From: Bacteroidales bacterium UBA1458 | GTDB lineage: Bacteria > Bacteroidota > Bacteroidia > Bacteroidales > VadinHA17 | NCBI GenBank assembly: GCA_002325785.1 | Contig: DCSU01000155.1 | Coordinates: forward strand, 1 to 23,298 | DNA: 23,298 bases | Reading direction: 5' to 3' | Part shown: piece after piece, positions 6,361 to 14,182 of the stretch | How the letters are laid out: the number at the start of each line of letters is the position of its first letter | How positions within the stretch are numbered: position 1 is the stretch's first letter | Position numbers and translations under genes: made by a program | Notes under the pieces: model-generated | The model's input: the letters and a program-made list of their open reading frames with translations, nothing else | Database searches by the model: none | Told to the model about the DNA's origin: nothing

Positions 6361-9165
6361 CTATTTCAGCAACTCATCAGCCCTGGCCTTTGCTTCGGCA
6401 ATGATCCCGTCTGCTTTGGCGTTTGCCTCAGTAACCAACCTGGTGGCTTGCTTGTCTGCCTCTTTGTTAAGTGCGTCAGCCGCCTTCCGGGCTGCCATTA
6501 CCGCAATTGCGCCACGTGGCTCTGCATCCTTCACAAGCTTTTTACCACGGAGTTCTGCCTCTTCGCGAATAGCCCCGGCAGATGATTCCGCCTCTTTTCG
6601 GAACATATCAGCCTTCTCCTCAGCCTCCTTGATGATTCTGTCGGCCTGCTCCCTGGCAGCTTCGCTGACCTTCTCCGTAACCTCCTCTGTCACGGCGGTG
6701 GTCACGGCGGTAACAGGACTGACTCCCCCCTGGCTGCCGGCGCCGCCGGCAAATATCGGAGTGATGACGGGGTCTGTGAAGGTGCCGCCCACCTTAAGGT
6801 TGATTTTTATTATCTCCGGAGGGGTAAGGTTCAGACCCAGTGCCGCAAGCTGCGTGGAAAAGGCACCCATCAGGGCAGATGCGGACTCTCCCAGTTCGGC
6901 ACTGGGTATCTCCGTCCTGATTATATAATTTAAAGTCCGGTCAATTCCCTGGTCGCCAGAGACATTCATTTTTATTTTTCCCAGCTTCGTGTCAAAAGGC
7001 TTGACAAAAATGCGTCCATCATTGACGATAAAGGTTGCCCGGAGATCTTTGATAATGTTGGTATAGGCCTGATTCATCTTTAATACACTCTTTATCCTGT
7101 CAAAGGTTTTGGATTCAAGAATCTGAATCGACTCCGAGGTTAATTCCCCGCTACCTGACATCGTGTTTAACAGAGGCATCATGCTGCTGTTCAGCATGCT
7201 CCGGAAATCCATCTTCACTGTAACATTGCCTCCCAGTCCTGCGGCCGCCGGAATTAGTTGCCGTACAGTGTTGAAGGCATTGAATGTTTCCCTGATGTTG
7301 ACGGCGCTTATCAGCATATCGGCATCAATCATCGGCTTAAGACTATCACGAGTATCATATGATGCATTCATCAGCATAGTGCCCCCGAGCGCCTGCATTC
7401 CTGTCTCGCTTAATGTAACAACGCCGTCATGAACAAGTATATTACCGGTGACTTCCTTTGCAGCAAGCCTGCCATAGACCATTTGGTCAACAATGGCATC
7501 AAAGGTAAAGTCGATGTTTTCCGGAATCTGTATGGCCTCCATCGCGGCCGTATCTGTATCCAGCGTGTCTGACAGAATTATGTCAAGGATCTCATTCAGG
7601 TCTACCGTCTTTGATTTCAGTGACAGGTTTCCTTTCAGGATGCCGTCAGAGAAGAGGTAAGGTATATAATTTTCCAGCCTGCCGGAGAGGGTAAAATCGC
7701 TCTTATCCCCCATCGTGGCTGCCATACCGGTCAGCTCTGCAAAAGCAGGATTGAATACAAATGCGGCATTGCTGATCTTAAGTGCAGGCATGTCAGTCAT
7801 TGTTATGGCCATATCCGATACCTTAAGGTCTCCCGCAGCATTGAACTGATCATACATCTTGTTCTCCAACATTGACATCCGGCCTGCTATCTCAAGAGAA
7901 ACGTCAATAAGTCCGTTAATGGTGATGCTGTCGAGCGCGACAGCCTGCTGCAGTTTTGCGAGATCGATCTTGCCCCTGGCGGCAGCGGCAACTGAAGGAT
8001 CACTCAGCGGTGTTGCCAGTTTCATTGTCATATCAAAGGGATTGCCTGCCAGTTCGAAGTGGAAACGGCTGACATCGACGGTGGTGTTATCCATATCCTT
8101 TCCGTCAGTCTGAACCATGCCATTAATATTTATGGCGGTGATTTTTTCAGGAAGGTCTGGATAGCTTATCACTCCGTCCTTGACAGAAAAACTTGCGGCA
8201 ATGTCAGGAAGAGTGCTGTCGGCTGAGCTGTATATCCCCTTAACAGCGCCTTCCAGTGTGAAAGTTCCGGAGGCCTTAAGTTCCTCAAAGTCCTTCATGT
8301 AAAAGGCAGGCACCAGTGAAAGCAGTGATTTGAAAGAGGTTTCCGGCGCACTGAAGAGCAGGTCGAGGTCAATGTCATCCTCTGGCATTGCTGCAGTTCC
8401 TGAGAGGTTAAGTACAATATCATTTATATTAAGACTATTATCCCTGAGGGTAAACTTCATGGAATCGGTCTGGGCATCGATGTCAGCCTTAAATCCCACC
8501 CTGGCGTCAGTGAGGTAAGAAAACTTATCCATTAGGAAATCCACGCTTCCGGCAGTGAGGTCCATTGAAAGATCAGTACGGGATGCGTTCATGTTCCCGG
8601 ACAGATTGAAATCCAGGTCTTCGATTGCGGCGGCCATCCCTGACTGCATGTCGGTATAATAAATTCGTCCGTCACTGATGCAGAATTTATTTAAGGCAAC
8701 CTTCATAGGCTCTGCACTCAATGTATCTGCCATTTCTGCCTCACCCTGTTCCTGTGACTCTTTCATGATATCCCAGTTGGCCATCCCGTCTTCGGGCACG
8801 ATGGCGTTTACCAGAAGCTCATCAACGGTAACGGATTTGATTTCATATCCACCGTCACCAAACAGACTCATGAGGTTGAATACCAGCGAAAACGATTTTA
8901 CTGCTGCAAGGGTGTCGCCTTCGAATATATCCATTCCTGTAACATTCAGGTCTTCCAGAATAAATGAAGCATTGGGGAACGCCCTGAAGAGACTTAGCTT
9001 ATAGTCTGAAAATGTCACCCGGGCGTTAACCATGGAGTTAATCTGCGTTTCGACCTTATCCCTGATTTTATCCTTGAATATAACCGGAATGATAAGTCCT
9101 GCTGCAATTATTATTACCAGCAGTGATCCGATTATTGCACCGGTTATTTTTAAACCCTTTTTCAT
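6361..9165 (-). CDS. AsmA-like inner-membrane-anchored protein
   Basis: This 934-residue protein belongs to the AsmA-like superfamily of envelope proteins, whose long beta-groove members are thought to take part in lipid transport or outer-membrane assembly. One N-terminal membrane anchor (about 7-30) is followed by the typical AsmA start (INSMVNARVTFSDYKLSLFRAFPNASFILEDLNV). A very long beta-rich periplasmic region repeats short 'LSGTA/LSGRL/LSGN' blocks. The last 110 residues (about 825-934) are unusual. They form a highly charged Ala/Glu/Lys helix with near 11-residue repeats around A-x4-KEAE-x-KA, probably a coiled coil or apolipoprotein-like helix. The gene has its own terminator (6312-6335) and a likely -7 element (9221-9228). 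The cargo and partners are unknown. Confidence 0.85.
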   Translation of the reverse strand: MKKGLKITGAIIGSLLVIIIAAGLIIPVIFKDKIRDKVETQINSMVNARVTFSDYKLSLFRAFPNASFILEDLNVTGMDIFEGDTLAAVKSFSLVFNLMSLFGDGGYEIKSVTVDELLVNAIVPEDGMANWDIMKESQEQGEAEMADTLSAEPMKVALNKFCISDGRIYYTDMQSGMAAAIEDLDFNLSGNMNASRTDLSMDLTAGSVDFLMDKFSYLTDARVGFKADIDAQTDSMKFTLRDNSLNINDIVLNLSGTAAMPEDDIDLDLLFSAPETSFKSLLSLVPAFYMKDFEELKASGTFTLEGAVKGIYSSADSTLPDIAASFSVKDGVISYPDLPEKITAININGMVQTDGKDMDNTTVDVSRFHFELAGNPFDMTMKLATPLSDPSVAAAARGKIDLAKLQQAVALDSITINGLIDVSLEIAGRMSMLENKMYDQFNAAGDLKVSDMAITMTDMPALKISNAAFVFNPAFAELTGMAATMGDKSDFTLSGRLENYIPYLFSDGILKGNLSLKSKTVDLNEILDIILSDTLDTDTAAMEAIQIPENIDFTFDAIVDQMVYGRLAAKEVTGNILVHDGVVTLSETGMQALGGTMLMNASYDTRDSLKPMIDADMLISAVNIRETFNAFNTVRQLIPAAAGLGGNVTVKMDFRSMLNSSMMPLLNTMSGSGELTSESIQILESKTFDRIKSVLKMNQAYTNIIKDLRATFIVNDGRIFVKPFDTKLGKIKMNVSGDQGIDRTLNYIIRTEIPSAELGESASALMGAFSTQLAALGLNLTPPEIIKINLKVGGTFTDPVITPIFAGGAGSQGGVSPVTAVTTAVTEEVTEKVSEAAREQADRIIKEAEEKADMFRKEAESSAGAIREEAELRGKKLVKDAEPRGAIAVMAARKAADALNKEADKQATRLVTEANAKADGIIAEAKARADELLK

Positions 9166-9220
9166 ATTTTAAGCTATTTAGGCAGATCTTACAAATCAGA
9201 CAGTGCCTGTTATCTTACGG

Positions 9221-9228
9221 CAAAATTA
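9221..9228 (-). promoter_or_regulatory. Likely -7 element for the AsmA-like gene
   Basis: On the minus strand TAATTTTG matches TAnnTTTG and lies 56 bases before the ATG at 9165. No good -33 TTTG was found at the expected distance. The rest of the 236-base gap up to the FNR gene shows no other clear signal. Confidence 0.4.
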
Positions 9229-9401
9229 CACTTAAAAAATGAAATATAATGGCAGAGCGCAATGAAGGCGTATCAGGAGTCCGGCATCAAAAAAAGGCTG
9301 CACCATTTTGCATATCAACAAATTCCCCCTGCTGTCAGGTTTAGAGAAATTATTGTATTTTCACAACGTAGAACCGGAGATCTTTCCCGTCACCTGTTAA
9401 C

Positions 9402-10094
9402 ATGGACCGTTATATTGTCAAAACAGACTGCAACAGTTGTTATGCTAAGGAGCAATGTTTTGTCCGGCGCATAAAAAAGGTTGATGATTTTGTCAACTTA
9501 AGGAAAAACCACATAACCTACAGGCCGGGAGAAACCATTATTAAGGAGGGCACGCGCGTAACCGAGATATTGTACGTTACTGAAGGTCTTGTCAAGGTTT
9601 ATATTGAAGGCCCCGAAAGAAATATAATCATAAAGCTTCTTACATCTCATGATTTCATAGGACTGACATCACTTTTCGGGGATGATACATTCTATTTTTC
9701 CGCCTCTGCCCTTAAGGACACAAAAGTCTGCTCGATAGAGCTTCAAAGCATTAAGAACCTTATAACACAGTGTTGTGAATTCTCCCGGGAACTTTCCAGC
9801 TGGTACTGTGAAAATTACAATATCATGCTCACAAAATGCCTGAATCTCGGACTCAGGCAGCTGCACGGAAAACTTGCAAATACATTGCTATACCTGAACA
9901 AGGAAAAGTTCAGAAATGACGATATATTCAATTATATTTCCAGGAAGGATCTGGCTGAACTGTCAGGCATAGCAATGGAAAGTGTGGTAAGGATACTCTC
10001 AGAATTTAACAGTGAGAAAATCATTGAGCTGAAAGGCAAAAGGATTGAAATCCTGGACCTCGGGCGGCTAAAGGTTATCAGTCAGAAAGGATGA
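9402..10094 (+). CDS. FNR-type transcription regulator with a full [4Fe-4S] cysteine set
   Basis: This 230-residue CRP/FNR regulator has an N-terminal cyclic-nucleotide-binding-like domain (about 25-140) and a C-terminal winged helix (about 150-225). Its cysteines C10-x2-C13-x5-C19 match the spacing of the E. coli FNR ligands C20, C23 and C29. C110, in the context KVCSIEL, sits where FNR has C122 (MVCEIPF). An oxygen-labile [4Fe-4S] cluster is therefore likely. The recognition helix (about 189-200) reads AMESVVRIL, which keeps the E and R of the FNR pattern E-x2-SR but has Val for Ser, so its site may differ somewhat from TTGAT-N4-ATCAA. It is a single gene with no close promoter match. An FNR-like box 104 bases downstream is a possible target. 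Target genes are otherwise inferred from proximity only. Confidence 0.88.
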   Translation: MDRYIVKTDCNSCYAKEQCFVRRIKKVDDFVNLRKNHITYRPGETIIKEGTRVTEILYVTEGLVKVYIEGPERNIIIKLLTSHDFIGLTSLFGDDTFYFSASALKDTKVCSIELQSIKNLITQCCEFSRELSSWYCENYNIMLTKCLNLGLRQLHGKLANTLLYLNKEKFRNDDIFNYISRKDLAELSGIAMESVVRILSEFNSEKIIELKGKRIEILDLGRLKVISQKG

Positions 10095-10197
10095 CCGGTG
10101 CGGGTTCACTCCACGTTTACCGACCGGACTTATGACATTATCTTTAAGCAATGACTGCGATGCACAATTTTAATGCGGTTAATTCTCAAATAAAAAC

Positions 10198-10211
10198 TTG
10201 ACAAATATCAA
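10198..10211. promoter_or_regulatory. FNR-like box
   Basis: TTGAC-AAAT-ATCAA differs from the FNR consensus TTGAT-N4-ATCAA at one base. It lies 93 bases upstream of the helical-protein gene at 10304 and just after a gene for an FNR-type protein. No perfect TAnnTTTG element is seen downstream of it, so the exact transcription start is unclear. Confidence 0.5.
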
Positions 10212-10303
10212 CCTCTTCCTTGCTGCAGGCGTGTCAATCAGCTTGCCGGTAACGATTTAATTTTCCGACCTTTAAGCCAAACCATTCAAGGAAGAAGGAG
10301 ACC

Positions 10304-10792
10304 ATGTACAGACAAAAAAGTGAAATTATAGGACAGATACAGTCGTATCACAGGCAAGTTGCTCAGTTATACAATAATATCTGTGAAAGAGTTGAAGATA
10401 ATAGCATGAAATCTCTGATTCATGACCTGTATGAGCATGAAAATTCGAGGGAAGAGTACCTGGAAAGACACAGGAAGATTGCTGAAGCGATGAATAGCTG
10501 GCTTGATTTTCCCTGTGAAAAATTATCGGATCAGATCTCAGAATGCTTTAAGATGCTTAACCTGGAGGGGAATATGAGTATGGAGGATCTCCTTAAAATC
10601 CAGCTCCATTTTGACGATTGCCTGATTAAGCTTTATAACATATTGGCCTCAGAGAATGCTCTCAGTGAGTCTACAGCCACAATTTTCTATTACATGCTCA
10701 GGAAGACTGAAAAGGAAAAGGAGATGCTTGCCGGCATGCTTTACAACTCAGGCCAGGGCCTGAAATTTACATCATCCACTGTTCAATCCTGA
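10304..10792 (+). CDS. Small all-helical protein of unknown function (ferritin-like bundle?)
   Basis: This 162-residue cytoplasmic protein is almost entirely predicted helix and has no signal peptide or membrane segment. The pattern suggests four long helices, at about 5-33, 33-65, 92-118 and 120-146. A cluster of acidic residues and histidines (DLYEHENSREEYLERH, 41-56) resembles the second helix of ferritin-like proteins. The two ExxH motifs needed for a normal diiron site are not both present, so metal binding is unproven. The gene has a strong AAGGAG ribosome-binding sequence at 10295-10300, rare in this phylum, and an FNR-like box upstream. It sits between two redox-responsive regulators, so a role in oxygen, nitrosative or sulfur stress is a reasonable inference only. 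Confidence 0.6.
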   Translation: MYRQKSEIIGQIQSYHRQVAQLYNNICERVEDNSMKSLIHDLYEHENSREEYLERHRKIAEAMNSWLDFPCEKLSDQISECFKMLNLEGNMSMEDLLKIQLHFDDCLIKLYNILASENALSESTATIFYYMLRKTEKEKEMLAGMLYNSGQGLKFTSSTVQS

Positions 10793-10799
10793 GAACAGT
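10778..10799. repeat. Inverted repeat across the stop codon of the helical protein
   Basis: ACTGTTC (10778-10784) and GAACAGT (10793-10799) are perfect 7-base complements around an 8-base loop that contains the TGA stop. No T-run follows on either strand, so it is not a standard terminator. It may be an RNA-stabilising hairpin. Confidence 0.45.
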
Positions 10800-10903
10800 T
10801 ACCTCTTAACAAGCTCTGCATACAGGCTGCAATCTGCCGTTGAAGAGACTGATATTTTTTTATAAAGGCATGGAACTGGTTCAGGGCAGGGCAGTTTAGT
10901 CTC

Positions 10904-11581
10904 TCAGCCTTTGGCGCTTATGATCAACAGTGTCGCTTTATTGAGTATTCTGATCTTCTTTCCTGAGAGAGTAATTATCCCATCTGTGGCAAATTCATTC
11001 ATGACCCTGCTTACAGTCTCGCGGGAGGCGTCCACCAGGTTACCGATCTCCTCCTGGTTGACAGGCATGTTGAATGTATCTGAATTGTATATCCGCCCGG
11101 CCATTTCAAGAAGTACATCGGCAATCTTTCCCCTGATCTGCTTCTGTGTCCTGTTAGCACACCTGTTGAAAGCCTCAAGTTCATTCCTGCATACCTCCAG
11201 CATTATTTCGTATGAGAATTCAGGGTTACGGCTCAGCAGAAACCGGAAAGCTGACATATCAATGAAACAGACCTCCGAAGGTTCAATAACCGTTGCGGAA
11301 TACTGGTTGATCTTGTCTCCGAATGTGGTTGGCAAGGCAAGATATGATGGTGCTTTCACAATACGTACTATCTGTTCGTAATAAGGTCCTGATATATGTA
11401 TCTTGGCCAGTCCCTTCCTCAGATATATGACATTGGTGGAGAATGTCCCCTGCTTTACGAGGGAGTCACCTTTCCCAAAACTTGCCGTTGCACAGTTAAA
11501 TGATAGCCTGTCAATCTCCTCCTCAGTAAGGGTAGATGCCGCCTTCGACTTGATACCGCATAATTTACAATCGTTACTCAC
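10904..11581 (-). CDS. CRP/FNR-family regulator divergent from the Qmo-like operon
   Basis: This 225-residue regulator (from the GTG at 11581) has an N-terminal cyclic-nucleotide-binding-like domain and a C-terminal winged helix. The recognition helix reads SRETVSRVM, and the R-E-x3-R arrangement matches that of E. coli CRP (RETVGR), which reads TGTGA. Two cysteines near the N-terminus (NDCKLC) and one in SEVCFID match three of the four FNR cluster ligands. The third FNR ligand is replaced by Ala; another Cys 16 residues later could stand in, so cluster binding is uncertain. The frame also opens at a GTG at 11638, but that extension would cover a perfect TGTGA-N6-TCACA palindrome, so the internal GTG is preferred. 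Divergence from the operon and two palindromes in between make it the likely local regulator and suggest self-regulation. Confidence 0.85.
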   Translation of the reverse strand: MSNDCKLCGIKSKAASTLTEEEIDRLSFNCATASFGKGDSLVKQGTFSTNVIYLRKGLAKIHISGPYYEQIVRIVKAPSYLALPTTFGDKINQYSATVIEPSEVCFIDMSAFRFLLSRNPEFSYEIMLEVCRNELEAFNRCANRTQKQIRGKIADVLLEMAGRIYNSDTFNMPVNQEEIGNLVDASRETVSRVMNEFATDGIITLSGKKIRILNKATLLIISAKG

Positions 11582-11601
11582 AGGTATTCCATTATTGATA
11601 A

Positions 11602-11617
11602 TGTGACTTATATCACA
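11602..11617. promoter_or_regulatory. Perfect CRP-type palindrome TGTGA-N6-TCACA
   Basis: TGTGACTTATATCACA has the exact half-sites and spacing of the E. coli CRP consensus. It lies 21 bases upstream of the preferred GTG start of the regulator gene and 85 bases upstream of the operon's first ATG. The recognition helix of that regulator has the residues expected to read TGTGA. Confidence 0.65.
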
Positions 11618-11677
11618 AATTAACACAATCAAACTCACAGATCAAAACGGATTCCGTAAATAATCAATCCTTTTATT

Positions 11678-11693
11678 TGTTAATTAATTAACA
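11678..11693. promoter_or_regulatory. Perfect palindrome TGTTA-N6-TAACA before the operon
   Basis: TGTTAATTAATTAACA is a perfect 16-base palindrome with the same 5-6-5 geometry as the TGTGA site, changed at one position per half-site. It ends 8 bases before the ATG at 11702. Binding there would probably block initiation or translation start, so repression is the simpler reading. A T/A-rich chance palindrome cannot be ruled out. Confidence 0.5.
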
Positions 11694-11701
11694 GTAAAAA
11701 A

Positions 11702-12133
11702 ATGAATATGGAATCAAAGAAAATGTGTCTTGGCCTTTTCACAGGCAGTGTTGACAAACTTACAGCTGCTGGTATTATTATTTCAGGTGCTGCAGCTCTT
11801 GACATGAAGGTTGACATTTATGTCCTGCTTCAGGGAGCCCGTGCCTTCAGAAAAGATATCGGCGATGATGCGGGCCAGCTCCAGATGGCGGAGAATCCGG
11901 CACTGAAGGCGGAATTTATGGAATCACTCAAGAGTCTGAAGGTGAAGACCTGGGTCGAATTTTTCCGCGAGGCAAAGGAGATCACTGACCTGAAAATCCA
12001 TATCTGCGGTCTGGCAGGCAAGATCTGGGGCGCTGAGAAACTTGATGACTTCATTGACCTTGCCGACGATATTTGCGGCATTGGTGCTTACCTGAGCTCA
12101 GCCGAAGAGGCTGACGTCAATCTCTTCATTTAA
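11702..12133 (+). CDS. DsrE2-like protein of the DsrE/DsrF family
   Basis: This 143-residue protein belongs to the DsrE/DsrF/DrsH-like superfamily, whose members carry sulfur as a persulfide on cysteine or help to do so. It is soluble, with no signal peptide. The N-terminal part (CLGLFTGSVDKLTAAGIIISG, split by a short loop) and the C-terminal block GIGAYLSSAEEADVNLFI match the DsrE2-type fold. C102 in HICGLAGKIWG sits at the usual position of the reactive cysteine; C125 is a second candidate. It is the first gene of the operon, before tusA, an order also found in sulfur-oxidation loci where DsrE2 and TusA trade sulfur. The ATG at 11702 is used; another Met two codons later is possible. Confidence 0.82.
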   Translation: MNMESKKMCLGLFTGSVDKLTAAGIIISGAAALDMKVDIYVLLQGARAFRKDIGDDAGQLQMAENPALKAEFMESLKSLKVKTWVEFFREAKEITDLKIHICGLAGKIWGAEKLDDFIDLADDICGIGAYLSSAEEADVNLFI

Positions 12134-12219
12134 TTACCGGGCCAGAGTCTTACTCCTGAGCGGAGGTCTCCCGGCTGGAAAGAGAAACCAATTATAATCT
12201 AACCAAATAAATAAAGATC

Positions 12220-12471
12220 ATGACAGCAGAAGAATTACTGGGACTTAAGGCGTCCAAGATAGTAGATGCAAGGGGTACAGCTTGCCCGGGACCATTGCTT
12301 GAAGCAAAAAAGGCCATTGGAACGATCATGCCTGGCGAGATCATGGAAGTGCTCTCCGCCGACGAGGGTACCAAGGTTGACATACCCAAGTGGTGCACCA
12401 AGCAGGGGCATGAATACCTGGGCACGCTTGAGGAGAGTGGATACTACAGGATTTTCCTCAAGAAGAGCTAG
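12220..12471 (+). CDS. tusA: TusA-family sulfur carrier protein
   Basis: This 83-residue protein is a TusA/SirA-like carrier that holds sulfur as a persulfide on one cysteine and hands it to partners. The family signature is clear: DARGTACPGPLLEAKKAI, with reactive C22 in the CPxP motif. Later GEIMEVLSADEGTKVDIPKW fits the second half of the fold. A second cysteine, C59 in KWCTKQGHEY, is at a position also seen in many redox-linked TusA proteins. It has normal length. It lies 86 bases after the DsrE2-like gene and only 2 bases before the MvhD-like gene, so the two downstream genes are surely cotranscribed. The context argues for a dissimilatory or redox role rather than tRNA thiolation; this is inference. 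Confidence 0.92.
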   Translation: MTAEELLGLKASKIVDARGTACPGPLLEAKKAIGTIMPGEIMEVLSADEGTKVDIPKWCTKQGHEYLGTLEESGYYRIFLKKS

Positions 12472-12473
12472 AA

Positions 12474-12881
12474 ATGGCCGGTATAAGTGCCAAAAGTGCC
12501 AGGATACTGGTATTTTCTACCGAAAAGATTTCTGATCCCGCCATTGATATGGCGGGATTATTAAAGCTCCACTACCCTCCCACTGTATACACTATCTCGG
12601 TTCCCTGCTCCTCCTGCATCAAACCGGTGTGGATTCTTCACGCCTTTGAAAAGGGTTTCGACGGCGTCTTCATAGCTGCTGATGGCAGTGACTGCACCTA
12701 CGGTGAGAGCTGCACGGACAAAACGGGACGCCTGGTGAGCATGACCCACGAAAAGATGAAGGAGAAGAAACTTGATCCGGCACGCCTGCGGATGGCGGCA
12801 ATATGCTCTGTCTGCAGCGAAGCCTTCGTAAAGCAGATCAAGAGTTTCAACCAGTATTTACTTCAAATCACACAGAGCTGA
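12474..12881 (+). CDS. MvhD/FlpD-like iron-sulfur electron-transfer protein
   Basis: This 135-residue protein is related to MvhD/FlpD, the small [2Fe-2S] subunit that docks electron donors to HdrA. The family core is visible: YPPTVYTISVPCSSCIKPVWILHAFEKGFDG in the middle (split here by C45 and C48), then GSDCTYGESC (C74, C80) and ICSVC (C111, C114). The N-terminal cysteine cluster common in MvhD is replaced by FSTEKIS, so the cofactor set may be altered. In Desulfovibrio QmoB this domain is fused to the C-terminus of the HdrA part; here it is a separate gene, 2 bases before the QmoA-like gene. No hydrogenase is nearby. Its donor is unknown. Confidence 0.8.
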   Translation: MAGISAKSARILVFSTEKISDPAIDMAGLLKLHYPPTVYTISVPCSSCIKPVWILHAFEKGFDGVFIAADGSDCTYGESCTDKTGRLVSMTHEKMKEKKLDPARLRMAAICSVCSEAFVKQIKSFNQYLLQITQS

Positions 12882-12883
12882 AC

Positions 12884-14182
12884 ATGGCAGAAAACTTTAT
12901 CAGAGATTCGTTTGATGCACTGGTTATCGGCGGCGGCATCGCGGGCGGCGAGGCAGCATTGAACCTGGCAAACAACGGATTCAAGGTGATTCTTGTTGAA
13001 AAAGATCTCTCAATTGGCGGAAAGATGATCCACCTGAGCAAGGTCTTTCCCACGCTTGACTGCTCGGCATGCATCACAACACCCAAGGTATCAGAAATAT
13101 CGAGACATCCCTCAATCACCATCCTCACCGGCAGTGAGGTAAAAAAGATAGTAAAGAGGGGTGAGAATGACTTCGAAGCCATGGTCATCAAGCACCCACG
13201 CTATGTCAGGGAAGAAGACTGCACCGGATGCCAGCTGTGTGAACAGGCCTGCCCGGTAGTGGTAAAGGACCAGTATCAGTATGACATGGTCGGGCGCAAG
13301 GCCGCTTACATACCCTTCAGCATAGCAAGCCCAAGGGTGGCTGCCATAGACATTGAAAACTGCACTCTCTGCGGTGCCTGCGAGAAAGCATGCCCGACCA
13401 AATGCATAGACTTTACCCAGGAAGCGACTGAATATCAGTTGAGTCTCCGGACGGTAATCATCGCTACAGGATTTAACCTGTTTGACCCGCTGAAGATAGA
13501 ACGGTTCGGGTACGGGAAAATGAAGAACGTGATCACATCAATGCAGATGGAGAGGCTGCTTGCCCCTACCCGCCCCTTCAATACCGTTCTTCGTCCGGGA
13601 GACGGCAAGATGCCCTGCAGACTGGCATACGTGCTCTGCGCAGGCTCCCGCGACATCACCGTAGGCAATCCTATCTGCTCACAGATATGCTGCATGTACT
13701 CCATTAAGCAGGCGCAGCTTCTTATGGGTGCTCTGCCCATGGCCGATGTGACCATATATTATATTAACATCAGGTCATTCGGGAAGGGTTTCGAGGAGTT
13801 TTACGACCAGGCCAAGGGCATGGGGGTAAATTTCGTTAAGGGGAAGATCGGTATGATCTCGGAAAAGGAGAACGGTGATCTGATCCTTAGATATGAGGAT
13901 ATAAATGCAAGTGTGGTGAAAGAGGCCAACCATGACATGGTGATTCTCTCCGTGGGGTTGGTATCCAATCCTGATAACGCCGCCTTTTTTGACAGAGGGG
14001 AACTAAGGCTTGACCCGTTTAATTTTGTCTGCCAGACAGATCTTCTCGCCAGCCCCGCAAGAACAAGCATTGACGGGGTCTTCGTGGCCGGCACGGCATC
14101 AGGCCCGATGGATATACCTGACTCCATACTCTCTGCCGGAGCGGCATCATCAGAAGCAATGAGTTATATAATCCGAAAGTGA
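12884..14182 (+). CDS. qmoA: Short HdrA-like flavo-iron-sulfur protein (QmoA-like)
   Basis: This 432-residue soluble protein resembles QmoA and the core of HdrA, an FAD protein that passes electrons through [4Fe-4S] clusters. It starts with a dinucleotide-binding motif, GGGIAGGEAA (16-25). Then come the HdrA-type cysteines C60-x2-C63 and two ferredoxin-like sets, C113-x2-C116-x2-C119-x3-C123 and C160-x2-C163-x2-C166-x3-C170. The HdrA signature CAGSRD (C242) with CSQICC (C255, C259, C260) follows. A longer open frame begins at 12803 inside the previous gene, but the ATG at 12884 sits just before the FAD motif and 2 bases after that gene's stop. The length and a second, longer HdrA next door fit the QmoA/QmoB pair. 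It could equally be called HdrA1. Confidence 0.86.
   Translation: MAENFIRDSFDALVIGGGIAGGEAALNLANNGFKVILVEKDLSIGGKMIHLSKVFPTLDCSACITTPKVSEISRHPSITILTGSEVKKIVKRGENDFEAMVIKHPRYVREEDCTGCQLCEQACPVVVKDQYQYDMVGRKAAYIPFSIASPRVAAIDIENCTLCGACEKACPTKCIDFTQEATEYQLSLRTVIIATGFNLFDPLKIERFGYGKMKNVITSMQMERLLAPTRPFNTVLRPGDGKMPCRLAYVLCAGSRDITVGNPICSQICCMYSIKQAQLLMGALPMADVTIYYINIRSFGKGFEEFYDQAKGMGVNFVKGKIGMISEKENGDLILRYEDINASVVKEANHDMVILSVGLVSNPDNAAFFDRGELRLDPFNFVCQTDLLASPARTSIDGVFVAGTASGPMDIPDSILSAGAASSEAMSYIIRK

Noticed and set aside
6287..6928. A 213-codon plus-strand open frame opposite the AsmA-like gene
   Set aside because: It is the mirror of the Ala/Glu/Lys-rich helical tail, which gives long antisense frames rich in Ala, Ser and Phe. 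Low complexity and no conserved motifs.
9262..9474. A 70-codon open frame upstream of and overlapping the FNR-type gene
   Set aside because: Its second half lies out of frame inside the start of the FNR-type gene, its sequence resembles no family, and it has no promoter or ribosome-binding signal. It is most likely chance.
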